Origin: Nematostella vectensis
Lineage: Eukaryota > Cnidaria > Anthozoa > Actiniaria > Edwardsiidae
Assembly (NCBI RefSeq): GCF_932526225.1
Contig: NC_064045.1
Span: 16,116,442 to 16,180,441 of the forward strand
DNA: 64,000 nucleotides
Direction of reading: 5' to 3'
The translations under genes were made by a program, and so were the position numbers. A model generated the notes under the pieces. It searched no databases. It worked only from the letters and a program-made list of their open reading frames with translations, and had not been told where the DNA came from. Below are positions 13,928-28,600 of this stretch, one piece after another. How positions within the stretch are numbered: position 1 is the first letter of the stretch; the number at the start of each line of letters is the position of its first letter.

Positions 13928-16655
13928 ATCGATATTTAATAAAAAAAAAAAAAAGAAAGAAAAATAGGCTATCAGCGGGAATCGAACCCGGGTAGCTGCG
14001 TTAGTATTCAAGTGCCCGCAACGAAAGACTAACGTGGCATTGCTGAAGGGAATTGTAATGAAAATTACTTTTAATACTATTGGTATCGTAAACTATCCCA
14101 AGCAAAGTCACCATCGGACTGAAGGTTACAGTCGGGAAAAGCTTCAGGGTTACATTCGGGAATTTGTTTTACGAGTGTAACCTCCAAAAGGTTACAATCG
14201 ATAATTTTTTTTCCGAATGTAAATTCCAAAAAGTAACATTAGGAAAAATAAAACAGTATACTCGGAAAAAAAGGTATATCAATCTATCGAGCGCTATGCT
14301 CTATGTTAGAATCTACTTAATCAAGTTATCCAAGGAATCTAGTTAGTTCTTGTGTGCATAAAATATGTACAGGATCCTGAACAAAGCATAAGCACATCAA
14401 AGATGCTGAGAGTACATAAAAATGTCCCTATACCTTCTTTTTATGTCATGACACACCAAGAACAGTATAATTAAATATCGATATTTGAAAAAAAAAATAA
14501 AGAAAAAAAATAGGCTATCAGCGGGAATCGAACCCGGGTCGCTGCGTTAGTAGTCAAGTGCCTGCAACGAAAGACTAACGTGGCATTGCTGAAGGGAATT
14601 GTAATGAAAATTACTTTTAATACTATTGGCATCGTAAACTATCCCAAGCAAAGTCACCATGGGACTGGAGGTTACATTCGGGAAAAGCTTCGGGTTACAT
14701 TCGGGAATTTGTTTTACGAGTGTAACCTCCAAAAGGTTACCATAGATAATTTTTTTTCGAATGTAAATTCCAAAAAGTAACATTAGGAAAAATAAAACAG
14801 TATACTCGGGAAAAAAGGTATATCAATCTATCGAGCGCTATGCTCTATGTTAGAATCTACTTAATCAAGTTATCCAAGGAATCTAGTTAGTTCTTGTGTG
14901 CATAAAATATGTACAGGATCCTGAACAAAGCATAAGCACATCAAAGATGCTGAGAGTACATAAAAATGTCCCTATACCTTCTTTTTATGTCATGACACAC
15001 CAAGAACAGTATAATTAAATATCGATATTTGAAAAAAAAATAAAGAAAAAAAATAGGCTATCAGCGGGAATCGAACCCGGGTCGCTGCGTTAGTAGTCAA
15101 GTGCCTGCAACGAAAGACTAACGTGGCATTGCTGAAGGGAATTGTAATGAAAATTACTTTTAATACTATTGGCATCGTAAACTATCCCAAGCAAAGTCAC
15201 CATCGGACTGGAGGTTACATTGGGGAAAAGCTTCGGGTTACATTCGGGAATTTGTTTTACGAGTGTAACCTCCAAAAGGTTACCATAGATAATTTTTTTC
15301 CGAATGTAAATTCCAAAAAGTAACATTAGGAAAAATAAAACAGTATACTCGGGAAAAAAGGTATATCAATCTATCGAGCGCTATGCTCTATGTTAGAATC
15401 TACTTAATCAAGTTATCCAAGGAATCTAGTTAGTTCTTGTGTGCATAAAATATGTACAGGATCCTGAACAAAGCATGAGCACATCAAAGATGCTGAGAGT
15501 ACATTAAAATGTCCCTATACCTTCTTTTTATGTCATGACACACCAAGAACAGTATAATTAAGTATCGATATTTAAAAAAAAAAAATAAAGAAAAAAAAAA
15601 GGTTATCAGCGGGAATCGAACCCGGGTCGCTGCGTTAGTAGTCAAGTGCCCGCAACGAAAGACTAACGTGGCATTGCTGAAGGGAATTGTAATGAAAATT
15701 ACTTTTAATACTATTGGCATCGTAAACTATCCCAAGCAAAGTCACCATCGGACTGGAGGTTACATTCGGAAAAAGCTTCGGGTTACATTCGGGAATTTGT
15801 TTTACGAGTGTAACCTCCAAAAGGTTACCATAGATAATTTTTTTCCGAATGTAAATTCCAAAAAGTAACATTAGGAAAAATAAAACAGTATACTCGGGAA
15901 AAAAGGTATATCAATCTATCGAGCGCTATGCTCTATGTTAGAATCTACTTAATCAAGTTATCCAAGGAATCTAGTTAGTTCTTGTGTGCATAAAATATGT
16001 ACAGGATCCTGAACAAAGCATGAGCACATCAAAGATGCTGAGAGTACATAAAAATGTCCCTATACCTTCTTTTTATGTCATGACACACCAAGAACAGTAT
16101 AATTAAGTATCGATATTTAAAAAAAAATAAAGAAAAAAAAATAGGCTATCAGCGGGAATCGAACCCGGGTCGCTGCGTTAGTAGTGAAGTGCCCGCAACG
16201 AAAGACTAACGTGGCATTGCTGAAGGGAATTGTAATGAAAATTACTTTTAATACTATTGGTATCGTAAACTATCCCAAGCAAAGTCACCATCGGACTGGA
16301 GGTTACATTCGGGAAAAGCTTCAGGGTTACATTCGGGATTTGTTTTACGAGTGTAACCTCCAAAAGGTTACCATCGATAATTTTTTTTCCGAATGTAAAT
16401 TCCAAAAAGTAACATTAGGAAAGATAAAACAGTATACTCGGAAAAAAAGGTATATCAATCTATCGAGCGCTATGCTCTATGTTAGAATCTACTTAATCAA
16501 GTTATCCAAGGAATCTAGTTAGTTCTTGTGTGCATGAAATATGTACAGGATCCTGAACAAAGCATGAGCACATCAAAGATACTGAGAGTACATAAAAATG
16601 TCCCTATACCTTCTTTTTATGTCATGACACACCAAGAACAGTATAATTAAGTATC
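13551..16655. repeat. Shortened higher-order block: SINE + 5 monomers (3105 bp)
   Basis: Order of monomers as in the 4.19-kb blocks, but the two monomers before the last one are missing, including the CAGCTGGAATCG variant. The loss is a whole number of monomers, as unequal crossing-over would give. Confidence 0.75.
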
Positions 16656-17032
16656 CTTTAACCTTTAAACCTTTAACCTTTAAATACAATAATTGCCACT
16701 AGCGAGCTAATCCGGCAATGAGAGTGTAACCTCGGTTAGTAAGCACTGTCACTGGGGGTGGTCACTGCCAGAGGGTTTATTGCGTCCCCAGTGGTTCTTT
16801 TACGTCCCTTCGGTTCAGGTTTAGTGTAGTACAGCTTGAAGAGACGGGACCTCCGGTTTAGTGTCCTTATCCGAGAAGACTGGAAACACGGGAGAATAAC
16901 TTCAACTCACTTGTGACAAATTCGATTCAAGGCAGGAACCCGGAAAAATCCCCAGTTTGAGCCAGGATTCGAACCTGGGCCACAGCGGTGAGAGGCCGAC
17001 GCGCTAACACACTAGGCCACCCGTGCTTCCCA
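16656..17032 (-). mobile_element. tRNA-Glu-derived SINE, copy 4 of 6
   Basis: Same element and junctions. The distance from copy 3 (3105 bp) equals five monomers plus one SINE, so two monomers present in the sister blocks have been lost here. Confidence 0.85.
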
Positions 17033-17583
17033 ATCGATATTTAATAAAAAAAAAAAAAGAAAGAAAAATAGGCTATCAGCGGGAATCGAACACGGGTAGC
17101 TGCGTTAGTATTCAAGTGCCCGCAACGAAAGACTAACGTGGCATTGCTGAAGGGAATTGTAATGAAAATTACTTTTAATACTATTGGTATCGTAAACTAT
17201 CCCAAGCAAAGTCACCATCGGACTGGAGGTTACAGTCGGGAAAAGCTTCAGGGTTACATTCGGGAATTTGTTTTACGAGTGTAACCTCCAAAAGGTTACA
17301 ATCGATAATTTTTTTTCCGAATGTAAATTCCAAAAAGTAACATTAGGAAAAATAAAACAGTATACTCGGAAAAAAAGGTATATCAATCTATCGAGCGCTA
17401 TGCTCTATGTTAGAATCTACTTAATCAAGTTATCCAAGGAATCTAGTTAGTTCTTGTGTGCATGAAATATGTACAGGATCCTGAACAAAGCATGAGCACA
17501 TCAAAGATACTGAGAGTACATAAAAATGTCCCTATACCTTCTTTTTATGTCATGACACACCAAGAACAGTATAATTAAGTATC

Positions 17584-17960
17584 CTTTAACCTTTAAACCT
17601 TTAACCTTTAAATACAATAATTGCCACTAGCGAGCTAATCCGGCAATGAGAGTGTAACCTCGGTTAGTAAGCACTGTCACTGGGGGTGGTCACTGCCAGA
17701 GGGTTTATTGCGTCCCCAGTGGTTCTTTTACGTCCCTTCGGTTCAGGTTTAGTGTAGTACAGCTTGAAGAGACGGGACCTCCGGTTTAGTGTCCTTATCC
17801 GAGAAGACTGGAAACACGGGAGAATAACTTCAACTCACTTGTGACAAATTCGATTCAAGGCAGGAACCCGGAAAAATCCCCAGTTTGAGCCAGGATTCGA
17901 ACCTGGGCCACAGCGGTGAGAGGCCGACGCGCTAACACACTAGGCCACCCGTGCTTCCCA
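17584..17960 (-). mobile_element. tRNA-Glu-derived SINE, copy 5 of 6
   Basis: Same element and junctions, only one monomer after copy 4 (928 bp spacing). This is the shortest SINE-to-SINE distance in the array. Confidence 0.85.
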
Positions 17961-20900
17961 ATCGATATTTAATAAAAAAAAAAAAAGAAAGAAAAATAGG
18001 CTATCAGCGGGAATCGAACCCGGGTAGCTGCGTTAGTATTCAAGTGCCCGCAACGAAAGACTAACGTGGCATTGCTGAAGGGAATTGTAATGAAAATTAC
18101 TTTTAATACTATTGGTATCGTAAACTATCCCAAGCAAAGTCACCATCGGAATGGAGGTTACAGTCGGGAAAAGCTTCAGGGTTACATTCGGGAATTTGTT
18201 TTACGAGTGTAACCTCCAAAAGGTTACAATCGATAATTTTTTTTCCGAATGTAAATTCCAAAAAGTAACATTAGGAAAAATAAAACAGTATACTCGGAAA
18301 AAAAGGTATATCAATCTATCGAGCGCTATGCTCTATGTTAGAATCTACTTAATCAAGTTATCCAAGGAATCTAGTTAGTTCTTGTGTGCATAAAATATGT
18401 ACAGGATCCTGAACAAAGCATAAGCACATCAAAGATGCTGAGAGTACATAAAATGTCCCTATACCTTCTTTTTATGTCATGACACACCAAGAACAGTATA
18501 ATTAAATATCGATATTTGAAAAAAAAAATAAAGAAAAAAAATAGGCTATCAGCGGGAATCGAACCCGGGTCGCTGCGTTAGTAGTCAAGTGCCTGCAACG
18601 AAAGACTAACGTGGCATTGCTGAAGGGAATTGTAATGAAAATTACTTTTAATACTATTGGCATCGTAAACTATCCCAAGCAAAGTCACCATCGGACTGGA
18701 GGTTACATTCGGGAAAAGCTTCGGGTTACATTCGGGAATTTGTTTTACGAGTGTAACCTCCAAAAGGTTACCATAGATAATTTTTTTTCGAATGTAAATT
18801 CCAAAAAGTAACATTAGGAAAAATAAAACAGTATACTCGGGAAAAAAGGTATATCAATCTATCGAGCGCTATGCTCTATGTTAGAATCTACTTAATCAAG
18901 TTATCCAAGGAATCTAGTTAGTTCTTGTGTGCATAAAATATGTACAGGATCCTGAACAAAGCATAAGCACATCAAAGATGCTGAGAGTACATAAAAATGT
19001 CCCTATACCTTCTTTTTATGTCATGACACACCAAGAACAGTATAATTAAATATCGATATTTGAAAAAAAAATAAAGAAAAAAAATAGGCTATCAGCGGGA
19101 ATCGAACCCGGGTCGCTGCGTTAGTAGTCAAGTGCCTGCAACGAAAGACTAACGTGGCATTGCTGAAGGGAATTGTAATGAAAATTACTTTTAATACTAT
19201 TGGCATCGTAAACTATCCCAAGCAAAGTCACCATCGGACTGGAGGTTACATTCGGGAAAAGCTTCGGGTTACATTCGGGAATTTGTTTTACGAGTGTAAC
19301 CTCCAAAAGGTTACCATAGATAATTTTTTTCCGAATGTAAATTCCAAAAAGTAACATTAGGAAAAATAAAACAGTATACTCGGGAAAAAAGGTATATCAA
19401 TCTATCGAGCGCTATGCTCTATGTTAGAATCTACTTAATCAAGTTATCCAAGGAATCTAGTTAGTTCTTGTGTGCATAAAATATGTACAGGATCCTGAAC
19501 AAAGCATGAGCACATCAAAGATGCTGAGAGTACATTAAAATGTCCCTATACCTTCTTTTTATGTCATGACACACCAAGAACAGTATAATTAAGTATCGAT
19601 ATTTAAAAAAAAAAAATAAAGAAAAAAAAAAGGTTATCAGCGGGAATCGAACCCGGGTCGCTGCGTTAGTAGTCAAGTGCCCGCAACGAAAGACTAACGT
19701 GGCATTGCTGAAGGGAATTGTAATGAAAATTACTTTTAATACTATTGGCATCGTAAACTATCCCAAGCAAAGTCACCATCGGACTGGAGGTTACATTCGG
19801 GAAAAGCTTCGGGTTACATTCGGGAATTTGTTTTACGAGTGTAACCTCCAAAAGGTTACCATAGATAATTTTTTTCCGAATGTAAATTCCAAAAAGTAAC
19901 ATTAGGAAAAATAAAACAGTATACTCGGGAAAAAAGGTATATCAATCTATCGAGCGCTATGCTCTATGTTAGAATCTACTTAATCAAGTTATCCAAGGAA
20001 TCTAGTTAGTTCTTGTGTGCATAAAATATGTACAGGATCCTGAACAAAGCATGAGCACATCAAAGATGCTGAGAGTACATAAAAATGTCCCTATACCTTC
20101 TTTTTATGTCATGACACACCAAGAACAGTATAATTAAGTATCGATATTTAAAAAAAAATAAAGAAAAAAAAATAGGCTATCAGCGGGAATCGAACCCGGG
20201 TCGCTGCGTTAGTAGTGAAGTGCCCGCAACGAAAGACTAACGTGGCATTGCTGAAGGGAATTGTAATGAAAATTACTTTTAATACTATTGGTATCGTAAA
20301 CTATCCCAAGCAAAGTCACCATCGGACTGGAGGTTACATTCGGGAAAAGCTTCAGGGTTACATTCGGGAATTTGTTTTACGAGTGTAACCTCCAAAAGGT
20401 TACCATCGATAATTTTTTTTCCGAATGTAAATTCCAAAAAGTAACATTAGGAAAATAAAACAGTATACTCGGAAAAAAAGGTATATCAATCTATCGAGCG
20501 CTATGCTCTATGTTAGAATCTACTTAATCAAGTTATCCAAGGAATCTAGTTAGTTCTTGTGTGCATAAAATATGTACAGGATCCTGAACAAAGCATGAGC
20601 ACATCAAAGATGCTGAGAGTACATAAAAATGTCCCTATACCTTCTTTTTATGTCATGACACACCAAGAACAGTATAATTAAGTATCGATATTTAAAAAAA
20701 AAAATAAAGAAAAAAAAATAGGCTATCAGCTGGAATCGAACCCGGGTCGCTGCGTTAGTAGTCAAGTGCCCGCAACGAAAGACTAACGTGGCATTTCTGA
20801 AGGGAATTGTAATGAAAATTACTTTTAATACTATTGGTATCGTACACTATCCCAAGCAAAGTCACCATCGGACTGGAGGTTACATTCGGGAAAAGCTTCA

Positions 20901-21776
20901 GGGTTACATTCGGGAATTTGTTTTACGAGTGTAACCTCCAAAAGGTTACAATCGATAATTTTTTTTCCGAATGTAAATTCCAAAAAGTAGCATTAGGAAA
21001 ATAAAACAGTATACTCGGAAAAAAAGGTATATCAATTTATCGAGCGCTATGCTCTTTGTTAGAATCTACTTAATCAAGTTATCCAAGGAATCTAGTTAGT
21101 TCTTGTGTGCATAAAATATGTACAGGATCCTGAACAAAGCATGAGCACATCAAAGATGCTGAGAGTACATAAAAATGTCCCTATACCTTCTTTTTATGTC
21201 ATGACACACCAAGAACAGTATAATTAAGTATCGATATTTAAAAAAAAATAAAGAAAAAAAAATAGGCTATCAGCGGGAATCGAACCCGGGTCGCTGCGTT
21301 AGTAGTGAAGTGCCCGCAACGAAAGACTAACGTGGCATTGCTGAAGGGAATTGTAATGAAAATTACTTTTAATACTATTGGTATCGTAAACTATCCCAAG
21401 CAAAGTCACCATCGGACTGGAGGTTACATTCGGGAAAAGCTTCAGGGTTACATTCGGGATTTGTTTTACGAGTGTAACCTCCAAAAGGTTACCATCGATA
21501 ATTTTTTTTCCGAATGTAAATTCCAAAAAGTAACATTAGGAAAGATAAAACAGTATACTCGGAAAAAAAGGTATATCAATCTATCGAGCGCTATGCTCTA
21601 TGTTAGAATCTACTTAATCAAGTTATCCAAGGAATCTAGTTAGTTCTTGTGTGCATGAAATATGTACAGGATCCTGAACAAAGCATGAGCACATCAAAGA
21701 TACTGAGAGTACATAAAAATGTCCCTATACCTTCTTTTTATGTCATGACACACCAAGAACAGTATAATTAAGTATC
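17584..21776. repeat. Higher-order repeat block: SINE + 7 monomers (4193 bp), second copy
   Basis: Second copy of the 9359-13550 block, with the same variants in the same order and nearly the same length. This indicates amplification of a multi-monomer unit, not independent growth of single monomers. Confidence 0.85.
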
Positions 21777-22153
21777 CTTTAACCTTTAAACCTTTAACCT
21801 TTAAATACAATAATTGCCACTAGCGAGCTAATCCGGCAATGAGAGTGTAACCTCGGTTAGTAAGCACTGTCACTGGGGGTGGTCACTGCCAGAGGGTTTA
21901 TTGCGTCCCCAGTGGTTCTTTTACGTCCCTTCGGTTCAGGTTTAGTGTAGTACAGCTTGAAGAGACGGGACCTCCGGTTTAGTGTCCTTATCCGAGAAGA
22001 CTGGAAACACGGGAGAATAACTTCAACTCACTTGTGACAAATTCGATTCAAGGCAGGAACCCGGAAAAATCCCCAGTTTGAGCCAGGATTCGAACCTGGG
22101 CCACAGCGGTGAGAGGCCGACGCGCTAACACACTAGGCCACCCGTGCTTCCCA
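21777..22153 (-). mobile_element. tRNA-Glu-derived SINE, copy 6 of 6
   Basis: Same element and junctions, 4193 bp after copy 5. It is the last SINE copy in the window; monomers from here to 46350 lack it. Confidence 0.85.
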
Positions 22154-22699
22154 ATCGATATTTAATAAAAAAAAAAAAAAGAAAGAAAAATAGGCTATCA
22201 GCGGGAATCGAACCCGGGTAGCTGCGTTAGTATTCAAGTGCCCGCAACGAAAGACTAACGTGGCATTGCTGAAGGGAATTGTAATGAAAATTACTTTTAA
22301 TACTATTGGTATCGTAAACTATCCCAAGCAAAGTCACCATCGGACTGAAGGTTACAGTCGGGAAAAGCTTCAGGGTTACATTCGGGAATTTGTTTTACGA
22401 GTGTAACCTCTAAAAGGTTACAATCGATAATTTTTTTTCCGAATGTAAATTCCAAAAAGTAACATTAGGAAAAATAAAACAGTATACTCGGAAAAAAAGG
22501 TATATCAATCTATCGAGCGCTATGCTCTATGTTAGAATCTACTTAATCAAGTTATCCAAGGAATCTAGTTAGTTCTTGTGTGCATAAAATATGTACAGGA
22601 TCCTGAACAAAGCATGAGCACATCAAAGATGCTGAGAGTACATTAAAATGTCCCTATACCTTCTTTTTATGTCATGACACACCAAGAACAGTATAATTA

Positions 22700-25600
22700 A
22701 GTATCGATATTAAAAAAAAAAAAATAAAGAAAAAAAAAAGGTTATCAGCGGGAATCGAACCCGGGTCGCTGCGTTAGTAGTCAAGTGCCCGCAACGAAAG
22801 ACTAACGTGGCATTGCTGAAGGGAATTGTAATGAAAATTACTTTTAATACTATTGGTATCGTAAACTATCAAAAGCAAAGTCACCATCGGACTGGAGGTT
22901 ACATTCGGGAAAAGCTTCAGGGTTACATTCGGGAATTTGTTTTACGAGTGTAACCTCCAAAAGGTTACAATCGATAATTTTTTCCCGAATGTAAATTCCA
23001 AAAAGTAACATTAGGAAAATAAAACAGTATACTCGGAAAAAAAGGTATATCAATCTATCGAGCGCTATGCTCTATGTTAGAATCTACTTAATCAAGTTAT
23101 GCAAGGAATCTAGTTAGTTCTTGTGTGCATAAAATATGTGCAGGATCCTGAACAAAGCATGAGCACATCAAAGATGCTGAGAGTACATAAAAATGTCCCT
23201 ATACCTTCTTTTTATGTCATGACACACCAAGAACAGTATAATTAAGTATCGATATTTAAAAAAAAATTAAAGAAAAAAAAAATAGGCTATCAGCGGGAAT
23301 CGAACCCGGGTCGCTGCGTTAGTTGCAAGTGCCCGCAACGAAAGACTAACGTGGCATTGCTGAAAGGAATTGTAATGAAAATTACTTTTAATACTATTGG
23401 TATCGTACACTATCCCAAGCAAAGTCACCATCGGACTGGAGGTTACATTCGAGAAAAGCTTCAGGGTTACATTCGGGAATTTGTTTTACGAGTGTAACCT
23501 CCAAAAGGTTACAATCGATATTTTTTTTTCCGAATGTAAATTCCAAAAAGTAACATTAGGAAAATAAAACAGTATACTCGGAAAAAAAGGTATATCAATC
23601 TATCGAGCGCTATGCTCTATGTTAGAATCTACTTAATCAAGTTATCCAAGGAATCTAGTTAGTTCTTGTGTGCATAAAATATGTACAGGATCCTGAACAA
23701 AGCATGAGCACATCAAAGATGCTGAGAGTACATAAAAATGTCCCTATACCTTCTTTTTATGTCATGACACACCAAGAACAGTATAATTAAGTATCGATAT
23801 TTAAAAAAAAATAAAGAAAACATAATAGGCTATCAGCGGGAATCGAACCCGGGTCGCTGCGTTAGAAGTGAAGTGCCCGCAACGAAAGACTAACGTGGCA
23901 TTGCTGAAGGGAATTGTAATGAAAATTACTTTTAATACTATTGGTATCGTAAACTATCCCAAGCAAAGTCACCATCGGACTGGAGGTTACATTCGGGAAA
24001 AGCTTCAGGGTTACATTCGGGATTTGTTTTACGAGTGTAACCTCCAAAAGGTTACAATCGATATTTTTTTTTCCGAATGTAAATTCCAAAAAGTAACATT
24101 AGGAAAAATAAAACAGTATACTCGGAAAAAAGGTATATCAATCTATCGAGCGCTATGCTCTATGTTAGAATCTACTTAATCAAGTTATCCAAGAAATCTA
24201 GTTAGTTCTTGTGTGCATAAAATATGTACAGGATCCTGAACAAAGCATGAGCACATCAAAGATGCTGAGAGTACATAAAAATGTCCCTATACCTTCTTTT
24301 TATGTCATGACACACCAAGAACAGTATAATTAAGTATCGATATTAAAAAAAAAATAATAAAGAAAAAAAAATAGGCTATCAGAGGGAATCGAACCCGGGT
24401 CGCTGCGTTAGTAGTCAAGTGCCCGCAACAAAAGACAAACGTGGCATTGCTGAAGGGAATTGTAATGAAAATTACTTTTAATACTATTGGTATCGTAAAC
24501 TATCCCAAGCAATGTCACCATCGGACTGGAGGTTACATTCGGGAAAAGCTTCCGGGTACATTCGGGAATTTGTTTTACGAGTGTAACCTCCAAAAGGTTA
24601 CAATCGATAATTTTTTTTTCGAATGTAAATTCCAAAAAGTAACATTAGGAAAAATAAAACAGTATACTCGGAAAAAAGGTATATCAATCTATCGAGCGCT
24701 ATGCTCTATGTTAGAATCTACTTAATCAAGTTATCCAAGAAATCTAGTTAGTTCTTGTGTGCATAAAATATGTACAGGATCCTGAACAAAGCATGAGCAC
24801 ATCAAAGATGCTGAGAGTACATAAAAATGTCCCTATACCTTCTTTTTATGTCATGACACACCAAGCACAGTATAATTAAGTATCGATATTAAAAAAAAAT
24901 AAATAAAGAAAAAAAAAAATAGGCTATCAGCGGGAATCGAACCCGGGTCGCTGCGTTAGTAGTCAAGTGCCCGCAACGAAAGACAACCGTGGCATTACTG
25001 AAGGGAATTGTAATGAAAATTACTTTTAATACTATTGGTATCGTAAACTATCCCAAGCAATGTCACCATCGGACTGGAGGTTACATTTTGGAAAAGCTTC
25101 AGGGTTACATTCGGGAATTTGTTTTACGAGTGTAACCTCCAAAAGGTTACAATCGATAATTTTTTTTCCGAATGTAAATTCCAAAAAGTAACATTAGGAA
25201 AAATAAAACAGTATACTCGGAAAAAAGGTATATCAATCTATCGAGCGCTATGCTCTATGTTAGAATCTACTTAATCAAGTTATCCAAGGAATCTAGTTAG
25301 TTCTTGTGTGCATAAAATATGTACAGGATCCTGAACAAAGCATGAGCACATCAAAGATGCTGGGAGTACATAAAAATGTCCCTATACCTTCTTTTTATGT
25401 CATGACACACCAAGAACAGTATAATTAAGTATCGATATTAAAAAAAAAAATAAAGAAAAAAAAATAGGCTATCAGCGGGAATCGAACCCGGGTCGCTGCG
25501 TTAGTAGTCAAGTGCCCGCAACGAAAGACAAACGTGGCATTGCTGAAGGGAATTGTAATGAAAATTACTTTTAATACTATTGGTATCGTAAACTATCCCA

Positions 25601-28600
25601 AGCAAAGTCACCATCGGACTGGAGGTTACATTCGGGAAAAGCTTCAGGGTTACATTCGGGAATTTGTTTTACGAGTGTAACCTCCAAAAGAATATAATCG
25701 ATATTTTTTTTTCCGAATGTAAATTCCAAAAAGTAACATTAGGAAAAATAAAACAGTATACTCGGAAAAAAAGGTATATCAATCTATCGAGCGCTATGCT
25801 CTATGTTAGAATCTACTTAATCAAGTTATCCAAGGAATCTAGTTAGTTCTTGTGTGCATAAAATATGTACAGGATCCTGAACAAAGCATGAGCACATCAA
25901 AGATGCTGAGAGTACATAAAAATGTCCCTATACCTTCTTTTTATGTCATGACACACCAAGAACAGTATAATTAAGTATCGATATTTAAAAAAAAATAAAG
26001 AAAAAAAAATAGGCTATCAGCGGGAATCGAACCCGGTTCGCTGCGTTAGTAGTCAAGTGCCCGCAACGAAAGACTAACGTGGCATTGCTGAAGGAAATTG
26101 TAATGAAAATTACTTTTAATACTATTGGTATCGTAAACTATCCCAAGCAAAGTCACCATCGGACTGGAGGTTACATTCGGGAAAAGCTTCAGGGTTACAT
26201 TCGGGAATTTGTTTTGCGAGTGTAACCTCCAAAAGGTTACCATCGATAATTTTTTTTCCGAATGTAAATTCCAAAAAGTAACATTAGGAAAATAAAACAG
26301 TATACTCGGAAAAAAAGGTATATCAATCTATCGAGCGCTATGCTCTATGTTAGAATCTACTTAATCAAGTTATCCAAGGAATCTAGTTAGTTCTTGTGTG
26401 CATAAAATATGTACAGGATCCTGAACAAAGCATGAGCACATCAAAGATGCTGGGAGTACATAAAAATGTCCCTATACCTTCTTTTGATGTCATGACACAC
26501 CAAGAACAGTATAATTAAGTATCGATATTAAAAAAAAAAATAAAGAAAAAAAAATAGGCTATCAGCGGGAATCGAACCCGGGTCGCTGCGTTAGTAGTCA
26601 AGTGCCCGCAACGAAAGACAAACGTGGCATTGCTGAAGGGAATTGTAATAAAAATTACTTTTAATACTATTGGTATCGTAAACTATCCCAAGCAAAGTCA
26701 CCATCGGACTGGAGGTTACATTCGGGAAAAGCTTCAGGGTTACATTCGGGAATTTGTTTTACGAGTGTAACCTCCAAAAGGATACAATCGATATTTTTTT
26801 TTCCGAATGTAAATTCCAAAAAGTAACATTAGGAAAAATAAAACAGTATACTCGGAAAAAAAGGTATATCAATCTATCGAGCGCTATGCTCTATGTTAGA
26901 ATCTACTTAATCAAGTTATCCAAGGAATCTAGTTAGTTCTTGTGTGCATAAAATATGTACAGGATCCTGAACAAAGCATGAGCACATCAAAGATGCTGAG
27001 AGTACATAAAAATGTCCCTATACCTTCTTTTTATGTCATGACACACCAAGAACAGTATAATTAAGTATCGATATTTAAAAAAAAATAAAGAAAAAAAAAT
27101 AGGCTATCAGCGGGAATCGAACCCGGTTCGCTGCGTTAGTAGTCAAGTGCCCGCAACGAAAGACTAACGTGGCATTGCTGAAGGGAATTGTAATGAAAAT
27201 TACTTTTAATACTATTGGTATCGTAAACTATCCCAAGCAAAGTCACCATCGGACTGGAGGTTACATTCGGGAAAAGCTTCAGGGTTACATTCGGGAATTT
27301 GTTTTGCGAGTGTAACCTCCAAAAGGTTACCATCGATAATTTTTTTTCCGAATGTAAATTCCAAAAAGTAACATTAGGAAAATAAAACAGTATACTCGGA
27401 AAAAAAGGTATATCAATCTATCGAGCGCTATGCTCTATGTTAGAATCTACTTAATCAAGTTATCCAAGGAATCTAGTTAGTTCTTGTGTGCATAAAATAT
27501 GTACAGGATCCTGAACAAAGCATGAGCACATCAAAGATGCTGAGAGTACATAAAAATGTCCCTATACCTTCTTTTTATGTCATGACACACCAAGAACAGT
27601 ATAATTAAGTATCGATATTTAAAAAAAAAATAAAGAAAAAAAAAATAGGCTATCAGCGGGAATCGAACCCGGGTCGCTGCGTTAGTAGTCAAGTGCCCGC
27701 AACGAAAGACTAACGTGGCATTTCTGAAGGGAATTGTAATGAAAATTACTTTTAATACTATTGGTATCGTAAACTATCAAAAGCAAAGTCACCATCGGAC
27801 TGGAGGTTACATTCGGGAAAAGCTTCAGGGTTACATTCGGGAATTTGTTTTACGAGTGTAACCTCCAAAAGGTTACAATCGATAATTTTTTCCCGAATGT
27901 AAATTCCAAAAAGTAACATTAGGAAAATAAAACAGTATACTCGGAAAAAAAGGTATATCAATCTATCGAGCGCTATGCTCTATGTTAGAATCTACTTAAT
28001 CAAGTTATGCAAGGAATCTAGTTAGTTCTTGTGTGCATAAAATATGTGCAGGATCCTGAACAAAGCATGAGCACATCAAAGATGCTGAGAGTACATAAAA
28101 ATGTCCCTATACCTTCTTTTTATGTCATGACACACCAAGAACAGTATAATTAAGTATCGATATTTAAAAAAAAAATAAAGAAAAAAAAATAGGCTATCAG
28201 CGGGAATCGAACCCGGGTCGCTGCGTTAGTAGTCAAGTGCCCGCAACGAAAGACTAACGTGGCATTGCTGAAAGGAATTGTAATGAAAATTACTTTTAAT
28301 ACTATTGGTATCGTACACTATCCCAAGCAAAGTCACCATCGGACTGGAGGTTACATTCGGGAAAAGCTTCAGGGTTACATTCGGGAATTTGTTTTACGAG
28401 TGTAACCTCCAAAAGGTTACAATCGATATTTTTTTTTCCGAATGTAAATTCCAAAAAGTAACAATAGGAAAATAAAACAGTATACTCGGAAAAAAAGGTA
28501 TATCAATCTATCGAGCGCTATGCTCTATGTTAGAATCTACTTAATCAAGTTATCCAAGGAATCTAGTTAGTTCTTGTGTGCATAAAATATGTACAGGATC

